Below are positions 45,899 through 51,977 of a stretch of 64,000 bases of DNA, piece by piece; the stretch's first letter is position 1, and each line of letters starts with the position of its first letter. Under the pieces are notes generated by a model. It worked only from the letters and a program-made list of their open reading frames with translations, searched no databases and was not told the origin of the DNA. Source of the DNA: Plasticicumulans lactativorans (GTDB taxonomy: Bacteria; Pseudomonadota; Gammaproteobacteria; Competibacterales; Competibacteraceae); contig NZ_SLWY01000021.1 in assembly GCF_004341245.1 (NCBI RefSeq), positions 1-64,000 on the forward strand, in the 5' to 3' direction. Both the position numbers and the translations under genes were made by a program.

Positions 45899-47632
45899 AT
45901 GACGCGTAGCCTGCGCCTCACCGTCGGCCAGTTCTCCGACCGCGGCACCAAGTCCGAGAACGAGGATTTCTTCGGCGTCCTGGTGCCGGACGAGCCCCTG
46001 CTGACCAGCAAGGGGGTGGCGGCGGTGATCGCCGACGGCATGAGTTCGAGCGACTCGGCCCGGCTCGCCGCGGAATGCGCGGTCAAGGGCTTCCTCACCG
46101 ACTACTTCGCCACCCCCGATTCGTGGAAGGTGAAGACCTCGGCGGAGCGCGTGCTGAGCGCGCTGAACCGCTGGCTCTACGGCCAGGGCAGCAAGCAGCG
46201 CGACCCGACCCGCGGCCTGGTGACCACCTTCAGCGCGCTGGTGATCAAGTCCACCACCGCGCACGTGTTCCACGTCGGCGACTCGCGCATCGCCCAGATC
46301 CGCGACGGCACCCTCGAACCGCTGACCGAGGACCATCACGTCTGGCACGCCGGCGGACGCACCTACCTCAACCGCGCGCTCGGCGTCGACCTGCACCTCG
46401 ACATCGACTACCGCCGGGTGCCGGTGGAGGTCGGCGACCTGTACCTGTTCACCACCGACGGCGTGCACGAGCACGTGCCGGCCCGCGAGCTGCTGCGCAT
46501 CGCCGTCGCCCACGCCGGCACCGACAGCCTCGACACCGCCTGCGAGCGCATCGTCAGCCTCGCCCGCGCCAAGGGCAGCACCGACAACCTCACCTGCCAG
46601 ATCGTGCGCATCGACGCGCTGCCGGTCGCCGACGCCGACTCGGCGTTCCAGGCGCTCACCGAGCTGCCGGTGCCGCCGCCGCTGGAGCCGGGGCTTTTGC
46701 TCGACGGCTACCGCATCCTGCGCGAGCTGCACGCGAGCCCGACCAGCCAGCTCTACCTGGCGCTCGACGAGGCCGGCAGCGGCGCCCAGGTGGTGCTGAA
46801 GACCCCGTCGGTCAACTTCGAGGACGATCCGGCCTACCTCGAACGCTTCCACCACGAGGAGTGGGTCGGCCGGCGCGTGCAGCACCCGCACGTGCTGCAT
46901 GTGCTGGAGCCGGCCCGGCGCCGGCGCTTCCTCTACACCGTGATGGAATACCTGGAGGGGCAGACGCTGCGGCAATGGATGGCGCTGCACCCGCGCCCCG
47001 GCCTGCCGGAGGTGCGCCGCCTGCTCGAACAGGTCGCACGCGGGCTGCGCGCCTTCCACCGCCTGGACATGCTGCACCAGGACCTCAAGCCCGAGAACAT
47101 CCACATCGACCGCCACGGCACGGTGCACATCATCGACTTCGGCTCGGTCAAGATCGGCGGCATCAACGAGATCGCGAGCCCCGTCGAGCACACCGACCTG
47201 CTCGGCACGCGCAACTACACCGCGCCCGAGGTGCTGCTCGGCGAACCTTCGACGCCGCGCGCCGACCTCTACGCCTTCGGCGTCATCGCCTACGAACTGC
47301 TGACCGGGCAACTGCCCTACGGCGAGCGGATGGGGCGCGAGCTCACCCGCGCCGACCTCAAGCGCCTGCGCTACACCCCGGCGCGCCGCTACCGCCCGGA
47401 GCTGCCGGCGTGGGTCGACGCGGCCCTGGAGAAGGCCGTGCAGCTCGATCCGCTGCGCCGCTACGGCGCCGAGACGGAGCTGGTCTTCGACCTCGAACAC
47501 CCGCGCGCGGGCTTCGCCGAGAGCACCGCCCGCCGCCCGCTGCTCGAACGCGACCCGGCCGGCTTCTGGCGGGCGCTGACGCTGCTGTCGCTGGCGGCGA
47601 ACGTCGTCCTGCTCTACCTGCTGCACGGCTGA
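45899..47632 (+). CDS. PP2C phosphatase / Ser-Thr protein kinase fusion with C-terminal anchor
   Basis: A 577-residue bifunctional signalling protein. Residues about 1-240 are a PP2C domain (DRGTKSENEDFFG, VIADGMSSSDSAR, HVGDSRIAQIRDG, LFTTDGVHEH, GSTDNLTCQIV). Residues about 265-540 are a Hanks-type kinase: the ATP-site Lys in QVVLKTPS, the catalytic loop HQDLKPENIHID, DFGSVKIGG, and TAPEVLLGE. Arg before the catalytic Asp is Gln, so it is a non-RD kinase. A single hydrophobic helix closes the protein (LLSLAANVVLLYLL). Homologous fusions are known in Pseudomonas nitrate assimilation loci; the target is unknown. It lies 108 bases after the transporter. Confidence 0.9.
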   Translation: MTRSLRLTVGQFSDRGTKSENEDFFGVLVPDEPLLTSKGVAAVIADGMSSSDSARLAAECAVKGFLTDYFATPDSWKVKTSAERVLSALNRWLYGQGSKQRDPTRGLVTTFSALVIKSTTAHVFHVGDSRIAQIRDGTLEPLTEDHHVWHAGGRTYLNRALGVDLHLDIDYRRVPVEVGDLYLFTTDGVHEHVPARELLRIAVAHAGTDSLDTACERIVSLARAKGSTDNLTCQIVRIDALPVADADSAFQALTELPVPPPLEPGLLLDGYRILRELHASPTSQLYLALDEAGSGAQVVLKTPSVNFEDDPAYLERFHHEEWVGRRVQHPHVLHVLEPARRRRFLYTVMEYLEGQTLRQWMALHPRPGLPEVRRLLEQVARGLRAFHRLDMLHQDLKPENIHIDRHGTVHIIDFGSVKIGGINEIASPVEHTDLLGTRNYTAPEVLLGEPSTPRADLYAFGVIAYELLTGQLPYGERMGRELTRADLKRLRYTPARRYRPELPAWVDAALEKAVQLDPLRRYGAETELVFDLEHPRAGFAESTARRPLLERDPAGFWRALTLLSLAANVVLLYLLHG

Positions 47633-47759
47633 GCGCCGCCGAGCGGCGGGGGGCACGGCGCACGCGCGGCGCGGCGCGCCCGTCGCCCTCGGGGCACGTG
47701 ACTGCGGCATCGCGACGGGCCCTCCCGGTGGGTGGCTGGCGGACAGGACACTGCCGTCC

Positions 47760-47785
47760 GGGGCGGGTCCGTGCGGGCCCGCCCC
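47760..47785. terminator. GC hairpin between convergent operons
   Basis: Arms GGGGCGGG and CCCGCCCC pair perfectly around a ten-base loop, in the 187-base gap between the ends of the kinase fusion gene and nrtC. There is no T tract, so it may act as a weak bidirectional terminator. Confidence 0.4.
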
Positions 47786-47819
47786 GGCGGCCGTCAGGCG
47801 GGGGCAGCGCGCTGCCGGC

Positions 47820-48626
47820 TCAGGCGGCGGCGGGACGCCGCTGGCGCTCGTAGAGGAACTTCAGCACTTCGGCCCGGTAGTGGTTGTAGGCGGCGTCCTC
47901 GGCGACCTCCAGGCGGTTGCGCGGGCGCGGCAGGTCGACCTTCAGCACCTCGCCGACCGTCGCCGCCGGGCCGTTGGTCAGCATCACGATGCGGTCGGCG
48001 AGCAGCACCGCCTCATCGACGTCGTGCGTGACCATCACCACGGTCGAGCCGGTGGCCTGGACGATGCGCATCAGTTCGTCCTGCAGGTGCGCGCGGGTCA
48101 GCGCGTCGAGGGCGCCGAAGGGCTCGTCCATCAGCAGCACCTTGGGCTCCATCGACAGCGCCCGGGCGATGCCGACGCGCTGCTTCATGCCGCCGGAGAT
48201 CTCCCCCGGCAGCTTGTGCATCGCGTGCGCGAGCCCGACCAGTTCGAGCGCGGCCTCGGTGCGGGCGCGCAGCGCCGCCTTCTTCTCCCTGCCGCCGAAC
48301 ACGCGCTCGACCGCCAGGTGGACGTTCTCGAAGCAGGTCAGCCACGGCAGCAGCGAGTGGTTCTGGAACACCACCGCGCGCTCCGGGCCGGGGCCGGGAA
48401 TCTCGCGCCCGGCGAGCAGCATCGCGCCGCGGGTCGGCAGCGTGAGGCCCGCGATCAGGTTCAGCAGCGTCGACTTGCCGCAGCCCGAATGGCCGATCAG
48501 CGCGATGAACTCGCCCTGCGCGATGTTGAGGCAGACGTCCTGCAGCGCGACGAAGGTGCCCTTCTTGGTGGTGAACTCCATGTCGACGTGATCGACCTGG
48601 ACGTACTTGGCGGCGTTCGTGCTCAT
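47820..48626 (-). CDS. nrtC: Nitrate ABC transporter ATP-binding protein
   Basis: ATPase of the nitrate uptake system, 268 residues. It has Walker A GHSGCGKSTLL at about residue 45, signature ISGGMKQRVGIARAL, Walker B VLLMDEPFGALD and the switch His in VMVTHDVDEA. It lacks the extra C-terminal NrtA-like domain of cyanobacterial NrtC, so it corresponds to NrtD/NasD-like short ATPases; the symbol is by operon position. A GGAGGGGA ribosome site lies upstream. It is 14 bases after nrtB. Confidence 0.9.
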   Translation of the reverse strand: MSTNAAKYVQVDHVDMEFTTKKGTFVALQDVCLNIAQGEFIALIGHSGCGKSTLLNLIAGLTLPTRGAMLLAGREIPGPGPERAVVFQNHSLLPWLTCFENVHLAVERVFGGREKKAALRARTEAALELVGLAHAMHKLPGEISGGMKQRVGIARALSMEPKVLLMDEPFGALDALTRAHLQDELMRIVQATGSTVVMVTHDVDEAVLLADRIVMLTNGPAATVGEVLKVDLPRPRNRLEVAEDAAYNHYRAEVLKFLYERQRRPAAA

Positions 48627-48640
48627 GGCGGTCCCCTCCC

Positions 48641-49576
48641 TCACTTGGCGTCGTACTGGAAGCGCCGGGCCAGCAGCAGCAGCGCGTTTTCGAGCAGCAG
48701 GCCGACCACGCCGATCACGAAGATCGCGATCACGATCGACTCCACCTTGAGGTTGTTCCACTCGTCCCACACCCAGAAGCCGATGCCGACCCCGCCGGTG
48801 AGCATCTCGGCGGCGACGATCACCAGCCACGCGGTGCCGATCGACAGGCGGATGCCGGTCAGCATGTAGGGCAGCACCGCGGGGAACAGGATGCGGGTGA
48901 CGATCTTGAACTCCGACAGGTTCAGCACGCGGGCGACGTTGAGGTAGTCCTGCGGCACCCGCTGCACGCCCTGCGCGGTGTTGAGGATCATCGGCCAGAT
49001 CGAGCAGATGAAGATGGTCCAGGTCGCCGCCGGGTCGGCCTTCTTGAACACCAGCAGGCCGATCGGCAGCCAGGCGAGCGGGCTGACCGGGCGCAGCAGC
49101 GCGATCACCGGCTGCAGCATCGCGTTGGCGAAGCGGAAGCGGCCGAGGATGAAGCCGGCCGGGATGCCCACCAGCGCGGCCAGGCCGAAGCCGATGCCGA
49201 CGCGCTGCAGCGAGGACAGCACGTTCCAGCCGATGCCCTGGTCGTTGGGGCCGTTGCGGTAGAACGGGTCGGCGAACACCTCGACGGCCGCCTCCCAGGT
49301 CTTCAGCGGCCCCGGCAGCTGCGGGTTCATCTGCGCCACCGCCGCCCACAGCGTGAGCAGCAGCGCGAGGCCCAGCAGCGCCGGCATCACGGCGTTCAGG
49401 AACGCCCCGAGCGGCGCCAGCAGGTCGGGGCGCGCCGGCGCCGCGGCCGCCACCGGGGGCCTGGGCGCAGCGGCGAGCGCCGCGGTGGCGGCATCGGCGT
49501 TCTTCGGCTCGATCAGCACCGCGTCGGCGGCGGGCGGCTGCTCGGGGGCGGGCTTCATCGGGAGCACCACGTTCAT
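48641..49576 (-). CDS. nrtB: Nitrate ABC transporter permease
   Basis: Inner-membrane permease of 311 residues. A Pro/Ala-rich cytoplasmic N-terminus of about 50 residues precedes the first helix (MPALLGLALLLTLWAAVAQ), and the BPD-transport domain follows with five more helices. The EAA loop is visible around LNVARVLNLSEFKIVTRILFP. It lies 16 bases downstream of nrtA in the same direction. Confidence 0.9.
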   Translation of the reverse strand: MNVVLPMKPAPEQPPAADAVLIEPKNADAATAALAAAPRPPVAAAAPARPDLLAPLGAFLNAVMPALLGLALLLTLWAAVAQMNPQLPGPLKTWEAAVEVFADPFYRNGPNDQGIGWNVLSSLQRVGIGFGLAALVGIPAGFILGRFRFANAMLQPVIALLRPVSPLAWLPIGLLVFKKADPAATWTIFICSIWPMILNTAQGVQRVPQDYLNVARVLNLSEFKIVTRILFPAVLPYMLTGIRLSIGTAWLVIVAAEMLTGGVGIGFWVWDEWNNLKVESIVIAIFVIGVVGLLLENALLLLARRFQYDAK

Positions 49577-49592
49577 GTCGTCACCTTCCGTC

Positions 49593-50855
49593 TCAGGCCT
49601 TGATCGCGAAACCGTCGGCGTAGGCCGCGGGGTTCGAGCCGTCCCACACCACGCCGTCGAGCAGGCGGGCGCTGCGCAGCGGCGAGTCGGGCAGCGCCAC
49701 GCCGAGCGCCTTCGCGGCCTCGCCGTAGAGGTCGATGCGGTTGACCTGCCTGGCCACCGCCAGGTAGTCGGGATGGGTGGAGAGCAGTCCCCAGCGCTTG
49801 TGCTGGGTCATGAACCACATGCCGTCGGTCAGGTAGGGGAAGGTGACCCGGCCGTCGTTGAAGAACTTCATGTGGTTGGGGTCCTTCCACTGCCGTCCGA
49901 GGCCGTTGGCGTACTCGCCGGTGAAACGCCCGAGGATGACCTCCTCGGGCGCGTTCACGTAGGCCTTGCCGGCGATCACCTTCGCCACCTGCGCGGCGTT
50001 GCCGGCGGTGTCGATGTAGCGCGCGGCTTCGAGCACCGCCATCAGCATCGCGCGGGTGGTGTTGGGGTACTTCTCGGTGAACTCGCGGGTGGTGCCGAGC
50101 ACCTTCTCGGGGTGATCGACCCAGATGTCCTGCGTGGTGGTGACGGTGAAGCCGATGCCGTCGGCGATCGCCCGCGCGTTCCACGGCTCGCCGACGCAGA
50201 AGCCGTCCATGTTGCCGACGCGCATGTTGGCGACCATCTGCGGCGGCGGCACGACGATCGACTTGACGTCCTTGAGCGGGTGGATGCCCTGGCTCGCGAG
50301 CCAGTAGTACAGCCACATCGCGTGGGTGCCGGTCGGGAAGGTCTGGGCGAAGGTGTAGTCGCGCTTGTCGCTCTCGATCAGCTTCTTCAGGCCCGCGCCG
50401 TCGGTGACGCCCTTGTCCTTCAACTGGTTGGCGAGGGTGATCGCCTGGCCGTTGTGGTTCAGGCTCATCAGCACCGACATGTCCTTCTGCGGACCGCCGA
50501 CGCCGAGCTGCACGCCGTAGACCAGCCCGTAGAGCACGTGCGCCGCGTCGAGCTCGCCGTAGACGAGCTTGTCGCGCACCCCGGCCCAGCTCGCCTCCTT
50601 GGTCGGGGTGATCTTCAGGCCGTACTTCTTGTCGAAGCCGAGCTCGGCCGCCATCACCACCGACGCGCAGTCGGTCAGCGGGATGAAGCCGATCTTCACT
50701 TCCGGCTTCTCCGGCGCGTCGGAGCCCGCCGCCCAGGCGGCCGTGCGCATCCAGCCCGGCGCGGCGCCCAGCATCGCGCTTCCCCCCAGCAGCAGGCCGC
50801 CGGCTTTCAGGAAGCTGCGGCGGCTCAGGTTGTCCGTGTCGCGGCGTTGGCTCAT
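49593..50855 (-). CDS. nrtA: Nitrate ABC transporter substrate-binding protein
   Basis: Periplasmic nitrate-binding protein (CmpA/NrtA family) of 420 residues. The N-terminus has a twin-arginine signal, SRRSFLKAGG followed by a hydrophobic stretch, so it is exported folded. The mature part begins near VKIGFIPLTDCASVVMAAELG, a hallmark of the family, with NMRVGNMDGFCVGEPWNARA further on. I place the start at 50855 with GGAGAG upstream; in-frame codons further up lie inside the leader attenuator. It is the first gene of nrtABC, controlled by the leader described at 50888-51002. Confidence 0.93.
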   Translation of the reverse strand: MSQRRDTDNLSRRSFLKAGGLLLGGSAMLGAAPGWMRTAAWAAGSDAPEKPEVKIGFIPLTDCASVVMAAELGFDKKYGLKITPTKEASWAGVRDKLVYGELDAAHVLYGLVYGVQLGVGGPQKDMSVLMSLNHNGQAITLANQLKDKGVTDGAGLKKLIESDKRDYTFAQTFPTGTHAMWLYYWLASQGIHPLKDVKSIVVPPPQMVANMRVGNMDGFCVGEPWNARAIADGIGFTVTTTQDIWVDHPEKVLGTTREFTEKYPNTTRAMLMAVLEAARYIDTAGNAAQVAKVIAGKAYVNAPEEVILGRFTGEYANGLGRQWKDPNHMKFFNDGRVTFPYLTDGMWFMTQHKRWGLLSTHPDYLAVARQVNRIDLYGEAAKALGVALPDSPLRSARLLDGVVWDGSNPAAYADGFAIKA

Positions 50856-50887
50856 CGAGGTCTCTCCAGTTCGCAGGCGAAAAAAAA

Positions 50888-50908
50888 GCGTCCGGACACA
50901 CCGGGCGC
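50888..50908 (-). terminator. Leader attenuator (intrinsic terminator) upstream of nrtA
   Basis: On the minus strand GCGCCCGG and CCGGACGC form an eight-position stem with one mismatch and a UGUGU loop, followed by eight T residues (50880-50887). It lies between the predicted promoter and the nrtA ATG, only 24 bases from the start codon, so transcription would end before the gene unless antitermination occurs. Confidence 0.85.
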
Positions 50909-50950
50909 AACGGGGAGAAACGCGCGGTGGTCGGACGCCGTTATCCGATC

Positions 50951-50970
50951 GGCCGCCGACATTGGCAGCC
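50951..50970 (-). ncRNA. ANTAR-target hairpin P2 in the nrtA leader
   Basis: In the transcript GGCUGCC and GGCGGCC pair (seven pairs, one G-U) around the hexaloop AAUGUC. The loop has A at position 1 and G at position 4, the rule for ANTAR-protein binding hairpins. It is the second of a pair and stands just before the terminator. Confidence 0.8.
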
Positions 50971-50984
50971 ACGCCCCGCGCCCC

Positions 50985-51002
50985 GGAACCACCGTTGGTT
51001 CC
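50985..51002 (-). ncRNA. ANTAR-target hairpin P1 in the nrtA leader
   Basis: In the transcript GGAACC and GGUUCC pair perfectly around the hexaloop AACGGU, again with A1 and G4. It lies 14 bases upstream of hairpin P2 and about 16 bases after the predicted transcription start. The pair is the established dual-hairpin signature for NasT/NasR/EutV-type antiterminators. Confidence 0.8.
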
Positions 51003-51028
51003 TCTGCGCGAGCTTTGCGACTAATGGA

Positions 51029-51044
51029 TTCAATACCTGTGCCA
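51029..51044 (-). promoter_or_regulatory. Sigma-54-like promoter of nrtABC
   Basis: On the minus strand TGGCACAGGTATTGAA has a perfect -24 element and TTGA in place of TTGC at -12. The predicted start near 51018 lies about 16 bases before the first ANTAR hairpin, a position consistent with the leader layout. The -12 mismatch lowers confidence. Confidence 0.5.
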
Positions 51045-51129
51045 ACGCCTGGAAAGGCGCATTCCATCTGGGTTCATGCGCGCAAGGCGGCGGCCGTCGG
51101 GCTACCGCGCGCCGACGGGCGCCCCAGCG

Positions 51130-51146
51130 TTGTGCGCTGCGGCATC
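51130..51146 (+). repeat. Shared nitrate-promoter motif, copy 3
   Basis: TTGTGCGCTGCGGCATC, identical over 17 bases to 44183-44199. It lies about 90-100 bases upstream of the nrtA -24 element, similar to the spacing at the transporter promoter, though the orientation relative to the gene is reversed. Confidence 0.55.
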
Positions 51147-51230
51147 CCTATGCCCCCATTTGATGCAACCAAAGAGGTAATTCAGATAATTCTTAAGAGG
51201 TAGACGGCGTGAGCGGAAGGAGGAAGCGGT

Positions 51231-51812
51231 TCAGCCCAGCAGTTCCAGCACATCGATGATGTTGCGCGCGACCTCGCCGATGCGCTGGTTGCGGTCCATC
51301 GCCAGCTTGCGCAGCGCCGCATAGGCCTCGGCCTCGCCATAGCCCTTGCGCGCCATCAGCAGGCCCTTGGCCTTGTCCACCAGCTTGCGCTCGGCGAGGC
51401 GGTTGCGGGTCGCCTCGAGTTCGCGCTTGAGCGCCTGGAATTCGCGAAAGCGTGCGATCGCGACGTCGATGATCGGCTTGACGCGATGCGGCAGCAGGCC
51501 GTCGACCACGTAGGCGCTCACCCCCGCCCGCACCGCGGCGGCGATCGTGTCGCTGGAGTCGTCGGCGGCGAAGACGACGATCGGCCGCGGGTTGTCGCGG
51601 CCGACGCTGTGCAGGTTCTCGAGCACGTCGCGGTCGGGCGAATCGACGTCGACCAGCACCACGTCGGGGGCGAGCGCGGTCACCTGGCCGAGCAGGTCGT
51701 CGCAGCAGCCGAGCCGCGCCACCACCTCGCAGCCGCCATCCCGCAGCGCCTGCTCCAGGATCGCCGAGCGGCCCGGCGAGGGATCGATCAGCAAGACGCG
51801 CAAGGCAGCCAA
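51231..51812 (-). CDS. nasT: NasT-type ANTAR antiterminator
   Basis: RNA-binding response-regulator-like protein of 193 residues. A receiver-like domain comes first (ALRVLLIDPSPGRSAIL, VVLVDVDSPDRD, VFAADD), then a coiled coil (about 120-145), then the ANTAR three-helix domain with KLVDKAKGLLMARKGYGEAEAYAALRKLAMDRNQRI near the end, broken as AKGLLMARKGYGEAEAYAAL and RKLAMDRNQRIGEVA. I choose the TTG at 51812 (TGGAG nine bases upstream, family-typical length); the ATG at 51860 would give 209 residues. It lies directly upstream of the nrtABC leader, its likely RNA target. Confidence 0.88.
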   Translation of the reverse strand: MAALRVLLIDPSPGRSAILEQALRDGGCEVVARLGCCDDLLGQVTALAPDVVLVDVDSPDRDVLENLHSVGRDNPRPIVVFAADDSSDTIAAAVRAGVSAYVVDGLLPHRVKPIIDVAIARFREFQALKRELEATRNRLAERKLVDKAKGLLMARKGYGEAEAYAALRKLAMDRNQRIGEVARNIIDVLELLG

Positions 51813-51977
51813 GGGGCGGTCTCCAGGTGAACGTTCGATGCAACGTATAGCAAGGAGCAAGCCAGCGACGATGGCGGCGGTGCGCTCCCCCCCACCGCCG
51901 CTGCGCCGCCCGCCCCTGGCGCCGTCCGGGTGCCATCGCCGCGGCCGCTGGCGACGACGGCACCCGGCGCCTCCAGC

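Noticed and set aside
44330-47710. A leftward open frame of about 1,126 codons opposite the transporter and kinase genes
   Set aside because: It is antisense to genes with full sets of family motifs and shows no domain of its own.
50880-50887. Run of eight A residues as a possible sequencing slip or phase-variable tract
   Set aside because: It lies outside coding sequence and is the U tract of the nrtA leader terminator on the other strand.
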